Below are positions 16,890 through 25,808 of a DNA stretch of 44,698 nucleotides, piece by piece (positions within the stretch are counted from its first letter, which is position 1; the number at the start of each line of letters is the position of its first letter). The notes under the pieces are model-generated. The model was not told where the DNA came from. It saw only the letters and a list, made by a program, of their open reading frames with translations, and ran no database searches. The position numbers and the translations under genes were made by a program. Origin of the DNA: Solirubrobacterales bacterium (lineage in GTDB: Bacteria > Actinomycetota > Thermoleophilia > Solirubrobacterales > Solirubrobacteraceae); NCBI GenBank assembly GCA_019247075.1, contig JAFAPR010000021.1:1-44698 (forward strand). Reading direction: 5' to 3'.

Positions 16890-18221
16890 TTACCCCAACA
16901 GGTCTCGCGCGATGTCGCGGAAGAACTGCGCCGCAAAGCCGAGATCGCGGACGTCGATCCGCTCGTTCGCGCTGTGCACCAGCGGGGCCGTCTCGTGCAT
17001 CGACATGTGACGCTGGGGAAAGAAGCCGTAGGCCACGCATTCCGGAAACGCAGCGCGGAACCAGCGGGAATCCGAGCCGCCGGAGAGCACCACCGGCACC
17101 GTCCCGGCGCCGGCGTCGCTGGCCTCCACCCAGCGCGAGATCGCCTCCATCAACGGCGTCTCGATCGGAGACTCGTTGCCGGTGATGATCTCGGTGAAGT
17201 CAAGCTCGACCTGGTCGGAGCTCTCGCCCAGCGCCTCGGCGACCCGCTGCTGCACTCGCTCCGTGCTGAGCCCCGGAGGCACGCGGCAGTCGACCCGGAC
17301 CCACGCGCGCGAGGGAATCACGTTGATCTTGTCCGAAGCGTGGACCATCGTCGGTGCCATCGTCACGCCCAAGAGGGGCTCGACGAGCGCTGCCAGCAGA
17401 GGGTCTGCGGCGGCTATCCGAGCCACGGCGGCCGCCGGATCATCGGGATCCTCGCCCAACTCCCTCAAAAGCGCGGCCGGGACCGGACCGACGTCGTAGG
17501 CGAGCTCCGAGCGGCCGAGCTTCTCCAGCACGGGAACGAGCTTGAGCAGCGCGTTGTCGCCCATCCGTGGCAGCGACGCATGACCGGCGACACCTCGCAC
17601 CGTTAGCTCGAAGCGGAAGATGCCCTTCTCCGCGCAGCAGACTCCGTATCGGCGCCTGCCGGCGTATTCGAACACCTCGCCGGCGCCCTCGTTCACCAGC
17701 AGGTCGCACGCGACCTTCTCGGGGCGCTGTTCGGTGAGCCAGCGGGCGCCCAGCGCGCCGCCGGTCTCCTCGTCGCACACGAACATCAGCTTCAGCCGGC
17801 CAAGCGCGGGCCGCCAGCCCGCACCGGCCAGCGACATTGCGCCAACGGCCTCCGCGGCGACCTGCGACTTCATGTCGATCGCGCCCCGGCCCCACAGAAA
17901 GCCATCCGCAACCTCTCCGGACCAGGGATCGTGGGTCCATTCCGAGGGATCGGCGAGCACCGTATCGACGTGACCGAGGAAGCCGAGCGTCGGCCCGTCC
18001 GCGGCACCCGAAAGCGTGGCGATCAGGTTGGGACGGTCCTCGCGAGTCCCCAGCAGCTCGGTCTCGAAGCCCGCGGTACGGAGGTAGGAGGCGAGGTACT
18101 CCAGCGCGGGCCGCTCGTTACCCGGTGGGTTGACTGTGTTGAAGCCTACGAGTCGCCGCAGGACCGTCGTCGTCTCGCGCTCCAGCGCGGTCGCGTCCCA
18201 CTCCCGCTCAGCGACGGTCAT
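16890..18221 (-). CDS. M20-family zinc metallopeptidase (ArgE/DapE/CPG2 group)
   Basis: The 443-residue protein is an M20 aminoacylase/carboxypeptidase-type hydrolase. GFLGHVDTVLADPSEW supplies the first metal His and the catalytic Asp, WGRGAIDMKSQVAAE the bridging Asp, and MFVCDEETGGALGARWL the catalytic Glu pair. HASLPRMGDNALLKLV marks the lid/dimerisation domain, and HMSMHETAPLVHSANERI carries the last His ligand near the C-terminus. Substrate choice among N-acyl amino acids, dipeptides and diaminopimelate precursors cannot be told from sequence. Its start overlaps the end of ltrA by 14 nt, so the two are likely cotranscribed. Confidence 0.9.
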   Translation of the reverse strand: MTVAEREWDATALERETTTVLRRLVGFNTVNPPGNERPALEYLASYLRTAGFETELLGTREDRPNLIATLSGAADGPTLGFLGHVDTVLADPSEWTHDPWSGEVADGFLWGRGAIDMKSQVAAEAVGAMSLAGAGWRPALGRLKLMFVCDEETGGALGARWLTEQRPEKVACDLLVNEGAGEVFEYAGRRRYGVCCAEKGIFRFELTVRGVAGHASLPRMGDNALLKLVPVLEKLGRSELAYDVGPVPAALLRELGEDPDDPAAAVARIAAADPLLAALVEPLLGVTMAPTMVHASDKINVIPSRAWVRVDCRVPPGLSTERVQQRVAEALGESSDQVELDFTEIITGNESPIETPLMEAISRWVEASDAGAGTVPVVLSGGSDSRWFRAAFPECVAYGFFPQRHMSMHETAPLVHSANERIDVRDLGFAAQFFRDIARDLLG

Positions 18222-19386
18222 CGCGGCTGAGCTTACCCGGGACGTCCACCAGCGACACCACCGCGAGCACGCCCGTGACGATCGCGGCTGCTACCCACGG
18301 CGCCACCGTGGGCACGAACAGGCCCACGGCCAACAGGACGAGGGCGGCGGCGAGCTTAAAAAGATCAATTGACCCCAGAAGGCGCCAGGCGGCCGCGTCG
18401 AGCCCGACCAGGTAGAGCGCCACCCCGCCGCATAGGGCCAGCCTGCCCGCCTCGCCAAGCGACCCCCCGACCGCGAGTCTCGCGCCAACCGCAAACACGA
18501 CGATGCCCGCCACGATCACGAGATGGAGATAGCTGTAGGCGTCGGAGGCCGCGAGCACCGGCTCGCGCGCCGCGCGCAGGCCGGCCTCCGCTTGCTGCGC
18601 GAAGCGCGTGAAGTAGGTCCACCACAGACCGAACGTGATCAGCAGGCACAGCATGACCGTGACGATCAGCCGTGCATCCATCTGCGCGGTCCGGGTGCGC
18701 ACACCGACCGCGATGATCGATTCGCCGAGGGCGATGATCACGAACAGCCCGTAGCGCTCGGCGAAGTGGGCGACGGCGACTCGCTGCAAGCCGCGGAGGC
18801 GGCCCCGCGTCAGCCACCCCGGTCCGGCGTAGTCGATGGCCGCGGCCGTGCCCCAGAGGGCGAGGCGAGGCCCCTCGGGCAGGAACGATCCCGCCACCAG
18901 GAGCGCAATTCCCAGCACCACTGACCACGCGAACCCCGCGATCGCGCTCCACGCCGCGTTGCCTCTTCGCGAGGCGTCGGCGTACAGCAGGAGGTGGAGC
19001 AAGCGCACGGCCGCGTAGGCGGCCGCGAACAGCGTCGCCTCACCCGCGAACGCCCGCGGCAATGCGATTCCCGCGATGAAGATGCACGCCGTCGCGGCCA
19101 GCAGCACCGCGAGCAGCACGGGCGAGCTCTCGCTCTGCGCGTTCGCCGCCCATACGAAGGCAGACCACGCCCACCAGACCAGGGCGAGCACGAGCATCGA
19201 GCGTCCAAACCCGGCCCAGCTGAGCTCTTTGGACAGCAGCGTCGTCACCTGCGTCAAGGCGAACGCGAAGACGAGGTCCCAGAGCAACTCGACTGGCGTC
19301 GTGCGGCGCTCTTGCTCGAGCTCGGCGACGCCCTCGGTTGCCGGGCCCTGACCCGGTTCGGCGGCGGCTTCGCGGGTTGCGCCCAT
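18208..19386 (-). CDS. LtrA-family membrane protein (low temperature requirement A)
   Basis: The 392-residue protein matches the LtrA family. After a polar N-terminus of about 28 residues comes TTPVELLWDLVFAFALTQVT, the family hallmark, then a run of about ten hydrophobic segments. The second hallmark, HFAERYGLFVIIALGESI, lies near residue 210 and carries the conserved ER-x-G...GES. LtrA was named from a Listeria cold-growth mutant; its molecular function is unknown. The start at 19386 is 24 nt from the divergent HisN-like gene, so the two promoters must overlap. Confidence 0.92.
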   Translation of the reverse strand: MGATREAAAEPGQGPATEGVAELEQERRTTPVELLWDLVFAFALTQVTTLLSKELSWAGFGRSMLVLALVWWAWSAFVWAANAQSESSPVLLAVLLAATACIFIAGIALPRAFAGEATLFAAAYAAVRLLHLLLYADASRRGNAAWSAIAGFAWSVVLGIALLVAGSFLPEGPRLALWGTAAAIDYAGPGWLTRGRLRGLQRVAVAHFAERYGLFVIIALGESIIAVGVRTRTAQMDARLIVTVMLCLLITFGLWWTYFTRFAQQAEAGLRAAREPVLAASDAYSYLHLVIVAGIVVFAVGARLAVGGSLGEAGRLALCGGVALYLVGLDAAAWRLLGSIDLFKLAAALVLLAVGLFVPTVAPWVAAAIVTGVLAVVSLVDVPGKLSRDDRR

Positions 19387-19396
19387 CAGGGGAGCG

Positions 19397-19402
19397 TACG
19401 AT
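19397..19402 (+). promoter_or_regulatory. Possible -10 box giving a leaderless mRNA for the HisN-like gene
   Basis: TACGAT ends 8 nt upstream of the GTG at 19411, so transcription would begin at or one nucleotide before the start codon. The divergent gene starts at 19386, leaving no room for a long leader. No good -35 hexamer is visible. Confidence 0.35.
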
Positions 19403-19410
19403 CACGCGCC

Positions 19411-20235
19411 GTGAGCAGCCATGAAGATGACCTCGCGCTCGCGTTCGAGCTCGCCGACGTGGCCGACTCGATCACGCTGAGCCGCTTCCGTGCCGAGGAC
19501 CTGCAGGTCGAGACCAAGCCCGACCTCACGCCGGTGACAGAGGCCGACCGCGCCGTCGAACGGGAGATCCGGCGACGGCTTGCGGCGGCCCGACCCGGCG
19601 AGTCCATCGTGGGCGAGGAGTATGGAGATTCAGACGGCAAGGCAAACGCCCACCACCGCGGACGCGCGACCGACAACGGCCGCCGCTGGATCATCGATCC
19701 CATCGACGGGACCAAGGGATACATGCGCGGGACCCCGGTATGGGCCACGCTGCTCGCGCTCCAACAGGACGAGGACGTCGAGGTGGCCGTGGTCTCCGCG
19801 CCCGCGCTGGCGCGGCGCTGGTGGGCCACGCGCGGAGGAGGCGCGTTCATGCGCGACGGACTCGGTCCGGAGCCCCGCCCGCTTCATGTATCGGCGATCA
19901 AGAAGCTCGAGGACGCTCAGGCTTCCTATGGAGGCATGGCCGAGTGGGCGAAGATCGGGCGGCTCGACGCGCTGCTCGAGCTAGTCTCCCGGTGCTGGCG
20001 GTCGCGAGCGTTCGGCGACGTCTGGTCGTACATGCTGGTGGCGGAGGGAGCGGCCGATGTCGGCGGGTTCGACCCAAAGGTGACGCTCTGGGACCTGGCC
20101 GCCCCGCTGCTAATAGTCGAGGAGGCGGGCGGGCGGTTCACGGACCTCCACGGGGTAAGGCGCGCCGACGGCGGCAGCGGCGTGGCCACGAACGGGTTGC
20201 TGCACGATGCCACGCTCGCGATCGTAGGATGGTGA
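19411..20235 (+). CDS. Inositol monophosphatase-family phosphatase, probably histidinol-phosphatase HisN
   Basis: The 274-residue protein is a Mg-dependent phosphatase of the IMPase superfamily. It contains TKPDLTPVTEADRAVEREI, GESIVGEEYG with the first metal Glu, WIIDPIDGTKGYMRG with the DPxDGT metal site near residue 94, and WDLAAPLLIVEEAGGRFTD with the C-terminal Asp ligand. GTKGYMRGTPVWATLLAL and GGMAEWAKIG resemble the HisN branch that dephosphorylates histidinol phosphate in actinobacteria, but no other his gene is here, so an inositol phosphate or other sugar phosphate is possible. The GTG start gives MSSHEDDLALA. An earlier in-frame start at 18994 lies inside ltrA and is rejected. Confidence 0.85.
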   Translation: MSSHEDDLALAFELADVADSITLSRFRAEDLQVETKPDLTPVTEADRAVEREIRRRLAAARPGESIVGEEYGDSDGKANAHHRGRATDNGRRWIIDPIDGTKGYMRGTPVWATLLALQQDEDVEVAVVSAPALARRWWATRGGGAFMRDGLGPEPRPLHVSAIKKLEDAQASYGGMAEWAKIGRLDALLELVSRCWRSRAFGDVWSYMLVAEGAADVGGFDPKVTLWDLAAPLLIVEEAGGRFTDLHGVRRADGGSGVATNGLLHDATLAIVGW

Positions 20236-20275
20236 GACGGTGGCGATGCTCGCGATCGTGGAGCGCTGAGCCGCG

Positions 20276-21580
20276 GTGGAGCGCCTTTTCGGCGAGGAGC
20301 CTGACCGCGAGCTTGCGGATGTGGTGTCGGGACTGGCTCCGCTGGCGACGCGGCTGCGACCGCGGACGCTCGACGAGTTCGTCGGGCAGGAGGAACTCCT
20401 GCGCGCCGGCTCCTCGCTGCGGCGGGCGATCGAGGAGGGCCACCCCCACTCGATGATCCTTCACGGCCCCCCCGGGACCGGCAAGACAACGCTCGCCCGC
20501 CTCGTTGCAGACGCGGCCGACGCGGCCTTCGAGGAGCACAGCGCGGTCGCGGTCGGCCGCGCCGAGGTGCGCGAAGTGATCAAGCGGGCACGCGAGCGGC
20601 TCACGTTGACGGGCAGGCAAACCATCTTCTTCCTCGACGAGATCCACCGGTTCAACAAGGCTCAGCAGGACGCGCTGCTTCCGGCGGTCGAGGAGGGGCT
20701 GATCACGTTGATCGGCGCGACGACCGAGAACCCGTACTTCGAGGTCAACTCGGCGTTGCTCTCGAGGGTCCAGCTGTACGCGCTCGAGCCGATCTCGGCG
20801 GACCAGATCCTAGTGCTGCTGCACCGCGCGCTCGACCATCAGCTGTGCGGACCGGGACGCGAGGTGCAGCCCGCCGCACTCGATTTCCTCAGCTCGAGGT
20901 CGGGCGGAGACGCGCGCACCGCGCTCAACGCGCTTGAGCTCGCCTGCCAGGCCGCCGACGGGGGACGGGCGGTCACGCTGGCCCACGCCGAGGACGCCTT
21001 GCAGCGCCGGGCGCTCCTCTACGACCGCCAGGCCGACTACCACTACGACACGATCTCGGCCTGGATCAAGGCCACGCGCGGCTCGGATCCGGATGCCTCC
21101 CTCTACTACCTGGCGGTGATGCTCGAAGGCGGTGAGGACCCTCGCTTCATCGTCAGGCGGATGGTCATACTGGCATCGGAGGATGTCGGGAACGCCGACC
21201 CCCAGGCCCTCAGCGTGGCCGTGGCCGCCGCCCACGCCGTCGAGCACGTCGGCATGCCCGAATGCCAGTTCGCGCTCGCGCAGGCCGCTATCTACCTCTC
21301 CCTGGCTCCCAAGTCGGATGCAGCCAAGCGAGCGATCTTCGCGGCGCGGGAGCTGATCGGCGAGCGTGGAGCGGATCTGCCGCCAAACTACCTCCGTTCC
21401 TCGACCCGCAGTGACCACCGCTACGACAACCCCCACCGGCGCCCCGGCCACCTCTCGCCGCAGGAGCTGATGCCGGATGCGGTGATCGGCCAGCGGCTGT
21501 ACGACCCCGACGAAGCCGAGGACAAGCTGCGCGACCGGCTCGCCGAAATCCGCCGGAAGCGAGGTCGAATTGACACGTAA
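20276..21580 (+). CDS. rarA: Replication-associated recombination ATPase RarA (MgsA)
   Basis: RarA is a clamp-loader-like AAA+ ATPase acting at stalled replication forks. The 434-residue protein has PLATRLRPRTLDEFVGQEEL near residue 22, Walker A ILHGPPGTGKTTLAR near 61, Walker B TIFFLDEIHRFNKAQQDALL near 115, and LIGATTENPYFEVNSALLSR with sensor 1 and the arginine finger. The C-terminal half contains DPDASLYYLAVMLEGGEDPR and ASEDVGNADPQA, both diagnostic of RarA. The start is GTG at 20276, 40 nt after the HisN-like stop. It overlaps the following dehydrogenase gene by 11 nt. Confidence 0.96.
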   Translation: MERLFGEEPDRELADVVSGLAPLATRLRPRTLDEFVGQEELLRAGSSLRRAIEEGHPHSMILHGPPGTGKTTLARLVADAADAAFEEHSAVAVGRAEVREVIKRARERLTLTGRQTIFFLDEIHRFNKAQQDALLPAVEEGLITLIGATTENPYFEVNSALLSRVQLYALEPISADQILVLLHRALDHQLCGPGREVQPAALDFLSSRSGGDARTALNALELACQAADGGRAVTLAHAEDALQRRALLYDRQADYHYDTISAWIKATRGSDPDASLYYLAVMLEGGEDPRFIVRRMVILASEDVGNADPQALSVAVAAAHAVEHVGMPECQFALAQAAIYLSLAPKSDAAKRAIFAARELIGERGADLPPNYLRSSTRSDHRYDNPHRRPGHLSPQELMPDAVIGQRLYDPDEAEDKLRDRLAEIRRKRGRIDT

Positions 21581-23153
21581 GGCGGGGGAGGGCTCGAGGA
21601 CGCTTCGGTCGTTCGACCCCGCCACCGGGGACCTGCTCGGGGCCGTTCCGATCACGCCGGTCGACGAGCTCGAGGCTGTCGTCGGCGCAGTCGCGCGGGT
21701 GCAGCCGTTCTGGGCCCAGCTCACGCTCGGCGACCGGGGGCGCTACCTCGAGCGAATGGCCCAGGTGGTGATCGACGAGGCCGACGAGATCCGTGACCTG
21801 ATCGTGCGCGAACAGGGCAAGCCGCGCAACGAGGCCGTCTCGATGGAGGTGCTGCCCTCGATCGACGCGCTGCACTGGATTGCTCGCGCCGGCGAGGAGC
21901 TACTTCGCGACGAGCGCCTCCCCATGCGTCAGCTGTACCTCAAGACCAAGCGGGCCGACCTCATCTACGAGCCGCTGGGGGTGGTGGCGGTGATCTCGCA
22001 GTTCAACTACCCCTGGAGCTCCCCGCTCGCGCAGATCGCGCAGGCGCTCATGGCCGGCAACGGCGTCGTGCTCAAGCCAGCGTCGATCACTCCGCTCGTC
22101 GGCGAGCGAATCGGGCGGGACTTCGAACGGGCGGGGCTCCCCGAGGGACTGCTACGCATCGTGCACGGCCCCGGGACGGGCCGGGCACTCGTGTCCTCGA
22201 GCGTCACCAAGGTCTTCTTCACCGGTTCCGCGGAGGCCGGCCGCGAGGTTGGCGAAGGATGCGCGCGGACGCTGAAAGGCTCGGTGCTGGAGCTCGGGGG
22301 CAAGGACCCGATGATCGTGCTCGCGGACGCCGACCTCGATCACGCGGTCGCCGGAGCACTCTGGGGAGGGTTCGCCAACGCCGGTCAGAGCTCCTCGGGC
22401 ATCGAGCGCGCCTACGTCATGCGCGAGGTCTCGGAGCGGTTCATCTCGGCGCTCGTGGACGGGGCGCGGAGGCTGAGGGTCGGCAGCCCCCTCGGGTGGG
22501 GGACCGAGATCGGCCCCTTGAGCTCGCGCGAGCAGTTCGAGCGCGTCCGCGCGCTCGTGGACGAGGCCGTCGCCGCCGGGGCCGAGCTCCGCTGCGGCGG
22601 TCCGATCGAGCCTCCGGCGGGCCTCAACGGTTCTTTCTTTGCGCCGGCGGTGTTGACGGGCGCGACGCATGCGATGAGGCTCATGCGCGAGGAGATCCGC
22701 GGGCCGGTGCTGCCGGTCATGGTGGTGGACTCCGAAGATGAAGCGGTCGCGCTCGCCAACGACAGCCGCTACGGCCTGGGCGCCTCGGTGTGGACGAAGG
22801 ACCGCCGCAAGGGCGATCTGTTCGCGCGCGAGCTCCAGGCCGGCATGGTTTGGATCAACGACCACATGGCCAGCCATGCCGCCTGGCAGTGCCCGTGGGG
22901 CGGGATCAAGGATTCCGGAGTCGGGCGGACCCACTCGAAGTTCGGCCTGTACGAGTGCGTGAACATAAAGCTCCGCACCTGGGAACCCTCGCTCGCCCGC
23001 GATCCCTGGTGGCATCCCTACGACGAGACGCTCGGCAAGGCGCTGCGCCAGACGGCAGCGATCCTCTACGGGCGCCCGTCGATCCGAGCAACAGCGTTGC
23101 GCCAGGGCGCCGTGCCGCTGATGAAGCTCGGCGCGCGGCTATTGCGAAATTAG
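21570..23153 (+). CDS. Aldehyde dehydrogenase homolog lacking the catalytic cysteine
   Basis: The 527-residue protein has the full ALDH fold: VVAVISQFNYPWSSPLAQIA near residue 138, KPASITPLVGE, KVFFTGSAEAGREVGE for the NAD site, and VLELGGKDPMIVLADADLDH near 240 with the general-base Glu. The next signature should read GQxC. Here it is GQSSSG (22383-22400), so the catalytic Cys is Ser275 (codon TCC). The C-terminal tail after residue 475 is longer than usual and ends in a basic, hydrophobic segment, as in membrane-associated ALDHs. TTG start preceded by GAGG, overlapping rarA by 11 nt. It may be inactive as a dehydrogenase or have another chemistry. Confidence 0.88.
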   Translation: MTRKAGEGSRTLRSFDPATGDLLGAVPITPVDELEAVVGAVARVQPFWAQLTLGDRGRYLERMAQVVIDEADEIRDLIVREQGKPRNEAVSMEVLPSIDALHWIARAGEELLRDERLPMRQLYLKTKRADLIYEPLGVVAVISQFNYPWSSPLAQIAQALMAGNGVVLKPASITPLVGERIGRDFERAGLPEGLLRIVHGPGTGRALVSSSVTKVFFTGSAEAGREVGEGCARTLKGSVLELGGKDPMIVLADADLDHAVAGALWGGFANAGQSSSGIERAYVMREVSERFISALVDGARRLRVGSPLGWGTEIGPLSSREQFERVRALVDEAVAAGAELRCGGPIEPPAGLNGSFFAPAVLTGATHAMRLMREEIRGPVLPVMVVDSEDEAVALANDSRYGLGASVWTKDRRKGDLFARELQAGMVWINDHMASHAAWQCPWGGIKDSGVGRTHSKFGLYECVNIKLRTWEPSLARDPWWHPYDETLGKALRQTAAILYGRPSIRATALRQGAVPLMKLGARLLRN

Positions 23154-23183
23154 TTCGCCCGCCCCGTATTACCCTTTTTGAAC

Positions 23184-23921
23184 ATGCCCGCCCAGGCCTA
23201 TACCGGTAAGGAGTGCGTCTGCCAGCTGCGCAGGGGTGTGTGCGACCAGTCGTGCGTCGAGGGCATGCTCGAGACCCGCTTCTACATCGCCTGCCTGCGG
23301 CTGACCGGCCGGCGGTGCGTGGTCGTCGGGGGCGGGGAGATCGGTTTGGAGAAGGTCGAAGGCCTGCTGGCCTGCGACGCGGACGTGACGCTGGTCGCCC
23401 CCGAGGCTCATCCCGAGCTCGCCCAGCTCGCGCTCGAGGGCTCGCTCCTCTGGCAACAGCGCGAGTATCGATCGGACGACCTCGACGGCGCCCTGATCGT
23501 GATCGCCGCCACCAGCGACACGGACGTCAACATTGCGGTGTTCGAGGACGCCGAGGAGCGGGCGATGCTTGTCAACGTGGTCGACGTGCCGCCGCTGTGC
23601 AACTTCATCCTCCCGGCGATCGTGCGCACGGGCCCGCTGGCGATCGCGATCTCGACAGCGGGCGCCTCGCCGGCGCTGGCCAAGCGGATGAAGCGCGAGA
23701 TCAGCGAGCTGTTCGGCGAGCCCTACGCCGCGCTGGCCGTGCTGCTCAACGAGGCGCGGGGCTGGGCCAAGGCCAACTTGCCGACCTACCGGGATCGCAA
23801 GGAGTTCTTCGAGGAGATCGTCAACGGAGAGCCCGATCCGGTCGCGCTGTTGCGCCAAGGTCGCGTCGAAGCGGTGCGAGAGCTGATCGCGGAGGCGATG
23901 CGGCCCCATGCCCCGGCCTGA
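23184..23921 (+). CDS. Precorrin-2 dehydrogenase / sirohydrochlorin ferrochelatase-like protein with Cys-rich N-terminus
   Basis: The core (from residue 28, ATG at 23265) matches the CysG N-terminal/Met8 family, which oxidises precorrin-2 with NAD and can insert iron to make siroheme. It shows [20 protein letters not shown] as the NAD site, [17 protein letters not shown] with the catalytic Asp, and [20 protein letters not shown]. Starting at ATG 23184 adds 27 residues containing [14 protein letters not shown]. The codons of this extension are as GC-rich at position three as the gene body, so it may be real; the shorter start at 23265 remains possible. CobA, which supplies precorrin-2, is encoded downstream at 30352. 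Confidence 0.88.
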   Translation: MPAQAYTGKECVCQLRRGVCDQSCVEGMLETRFYIACLRLTGRRCVVVGGGEIGLEKVEGLLACDADVTLVAPEAHPELAQLALEGSLLWQQREYRSDDLDGALIVIAATSDTDVNIAVFEDAEERAMLVNVVDVPPLCNFILPAIVRTGPLAIAISTAGASPALAKRMKREISELFGEPYAALAVLLNEARGWAKANLPTYRDRKEFFEEIVNGEPDPVALLRQGRVEAVRELIAEAMRPHAPA

Positions 23922-24396
23922 GCTCAGCCACCTCGACGAGCGCGGCCACGCGCGGATGGTCGACGTCGGCCCCAAGCCGTCGACCGAGCGCAGCGCGATC
24001 GCGCGCGCGATCGTTCGCGTCTCCCCCGAGACGGCCGCCACGGTGCAGCGGGGAGACGCGCCCAAGGGAGACGTGCTTGGGGTGGCGCGTATCGCGGGGA
24101 TCCAGGCCGCCAAGCGCACCGCGGAGCTGATCCCGCTCTGTCATCCGCTCGCGCTCACCTTCGTCGGCGTGGAGGGGACGATCGATCCCGACGCGGGCAC
24201 GATCGAGTTGCGCGCCGAGGCGCGCACGACGGGCCCGACCGGGGTGGAGATGGAGGCCATGATCGCCGCCGCGGTGGCCGCACTGACCGTCTACGACATG
24301 GTCAAGGCTGTCGAGCGCGGCACGACGATCGAGGAGGTCGCGCTGCTCGCGAAGTCGGGTGGCCGGTCCGGTGATTACCGGGCCGCGCAGGCGTAG
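23908..24396 (+). CDS. moaC: Cyclic pyranopterin monophosphate synthase MoaC
   Basis: MoaC, with MoaA, turns GTP into cyclic pyranopterin monophosphate, the first stage of molybdenum cofactor synthesis. The 162-residue protein shows [18 protein letters not shown] at the start, then [32 protein letters not shown] and [20 protein letters not shown] with the catalytic Glu/Asp/Lys region. Its length is normal. The ATG overlaps the preceding gene by 14 nt. MoaA is not in the window; a MogA/MoaB protein is two genes downstream. Confidence 0.96.
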   Translation: MPRPELSHLDERGHARMVDVGPKPSTERSAIARAIVRVSPETAATVQRGDAPKGDVLGVARIAGIQAAKRTAELIPLCHPLALTFVGVEGTIDPDAGTIELRAEARTTGPTGVEMEAMIAAAVAALTVYDMVKAVERGTTIEEVALLAKSGGRSGDYRAAQA

Positions 24397-24403
24397 TTTC
24401 GGC

Positions 24404-25300
24404 GTGACGAAGCGACTTGCGGCAGTTTTCCTTTGCGGCGCGCTGGCGGGGTGCGGGACGTCTGGGTACTCCGGGGGCCCGCTCCGCGTGCCACTGACCC
24501 CGGCATACAACCGCCACGCCGCTCGCGTTGACGCGCGCTACCTGCTGGGGCTGCTGGTGCTGCCCACGGGGGCGATCCGTTCCTCCGGCGCGCCGCCCTC
24601 GTCGCTGCGCCGCCCGGCGGAGGGTCCGGCGGTCACTCCCAACATCGTCGACTTGCACCGCTGGTGGCGGGTGAAGGGAAGCCCCACCCAGATGTACGCG
24701 TTCATGGAAGGCCATGCCCCACGAGGGTCGAGCATGGCCGGATTTGGATCCTCGAACCAGCGCGGAGTTGTGCAGATGCGCTTCGTCACCTTCTCGTGGC
24801 CATCGGTGGGCGGCGTGCTCAGCCAGCGCTGGCTCGTCGTCGAGGTCGCGCCGCTCTCGCACGGTTATACCGGCGTGCGAGCCGACGCGCAGGACATCTG
24901 GCTAGAGCCCAAGGCGGCTAGTGAGCGCGTACCCGCGCAGGCACGCGTGCTCACGGTCGGCGAAGCCTTCCCCGCGCGCAAGCCCATGCTGGCGTTCACG
25001 ACTGAGAATGCCGCCAAGGTCCACGAGATCGCGACGATGGTCAACAACCTCCCAGTCGTCCAGCCGGGCATGGTCAACTGCCCCAACATCCCCGTCGGGC
25101 CCACGGTGACCTTCGTGTTCCGCGCGCGTCGCGGCGGCCAAGTCCTGGCATGGGCGAGCGTCTTGGCGACCGGGGCGGGCGGAGAGTGCCCTGGCATCTA
25201 CTTCACCGTCCACGGCCGACCCCAACCATCCCTGGCCGCCCAGCCTGACTTCCTGCACAAAGCCCAGCGTGTGCTCGGGGTGATGCTCCCGAGCAAGTAG
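24404..25300 (+). CDS. Unrecognised lipoprotein
   Basis: The 298-residue product begins with a short basic n-region (VTKR), a hydrophobic stretch and the lipobox LAGC at residues 14-17, so it should be exported and lipid-anchored. The GTG start at 24404, 8 nt after the moaC stop, places the signal correctly; the longer frame from 24359 would overlap moaC and hide it. The mature part has no membrane segment and two later cysteines (in VNCPNIPVG and GGECPGIYF) that could pair. I do not recognise the family. It sits between moaC and mogA/moaB, which is unexpected for an exported protein. Confidence 0.8.
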   Translation: MTKRLAAVFLCGALAGCGTSGYSGGPLRVPLTPAYNRHAARVDARYLLGLLVLPTGAIRSSGAPPSSLRRPAEGPAVTPNIVDLHRWWRVKGSPTQMYAFMEGHAPRGSSMAGFGSSNQRGVVQMRFVTFSWPSVGGVLSQRWLVVEVAPLSHGYTGVRADAQDIWLEPKAASERVPAQARVLTVGEAFPARKPMLAFTTENAAKVHEIATMVNNLPVVQPGMVNCPNIPVGPTVTFVFRARRGGQVLAWASVLATGAGGECPGIYFTVHGRPQPSLAAQPDFLHKAQRVLGVMLPSK

Positions 25301-25310
25301 CTTTCGCTGC

Positions 25311-25808
25311 GTGAGAGCAGCGGTAATCACGATCTCGACATCGGTCGCTGGCGGCAGGCGCGTGGATCTCTCCGGCCGCGCCCTGGTGCAGCGCGCGGAG
25401 GCCGCCGGCGCCGAGGTGGTCGCCCACGAGGTCGTCGCCGACGACCGCGCCGCGATCGAAGAGACGCTGCGACGCCACTCTTCGCCAGAGGCGCGGACGG
25501 CGCTGATCTTCACCACCGGGGGGACAGGGCTCACGCCCGATGACGTCACGCCCGAAGCCACCCGGGCCGTGATCGACCGCGACGCGCCGGGGTTCGCCGA
25601 GGCGATGCGCGCCGAGTCGCTCAAGCACACGCCGATGGGCATCCTCACGCGCGGAGTCTCGGGGATCAGCGGGCGGACGCTGATCGTGAACTTCCCCGGC
25701 AACCCGAAGTCGATCCACGAGCTGTTTCCGATCGTCGCGCCGGTGCTCGAGCACGCGGTCGCGACCCTGGAGCGCGATGGTGGATCAGGACCAGCAGCCG
25801 GCCATTGA
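25311..25808 (+). CDS. Molybdopterin adenylyltransferase-type protein (MogA/MoaB)
   Basis: The 165-residue protein adenylates molybdopterin before molybdenum insertion in its family. It starts RAAVITISTSVAGGRRVDLS and contains IFTTGGTGLTPDDVTPEAT near residue 63, the MPT-binding signature with catalytic Asp residues. LTRGVSGISGRTLIVNFPGN near residue 112 is also typical. It starts with GTG, 10 nt after the lipoprotein stop, and overlaps ccmA by 32 nt. MogA and MoaB are hard to separate by eye, so no symbol is given. Confidence 0.92.
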   Translation: MRAAVITISTSVAGGRRVDLSGRALVQRAEAAGAEVVAHEVVADDRAAIEETLRRHSSPEARTALIFTTGGTGLTPDDVTPEATRAVIDRDAPGFAEAMRAESLKHTPMGILTRGVSGISGRTLIVNFPGNPKSIHELFPIVAPVLEHAVATLERDGGSGPAAGH

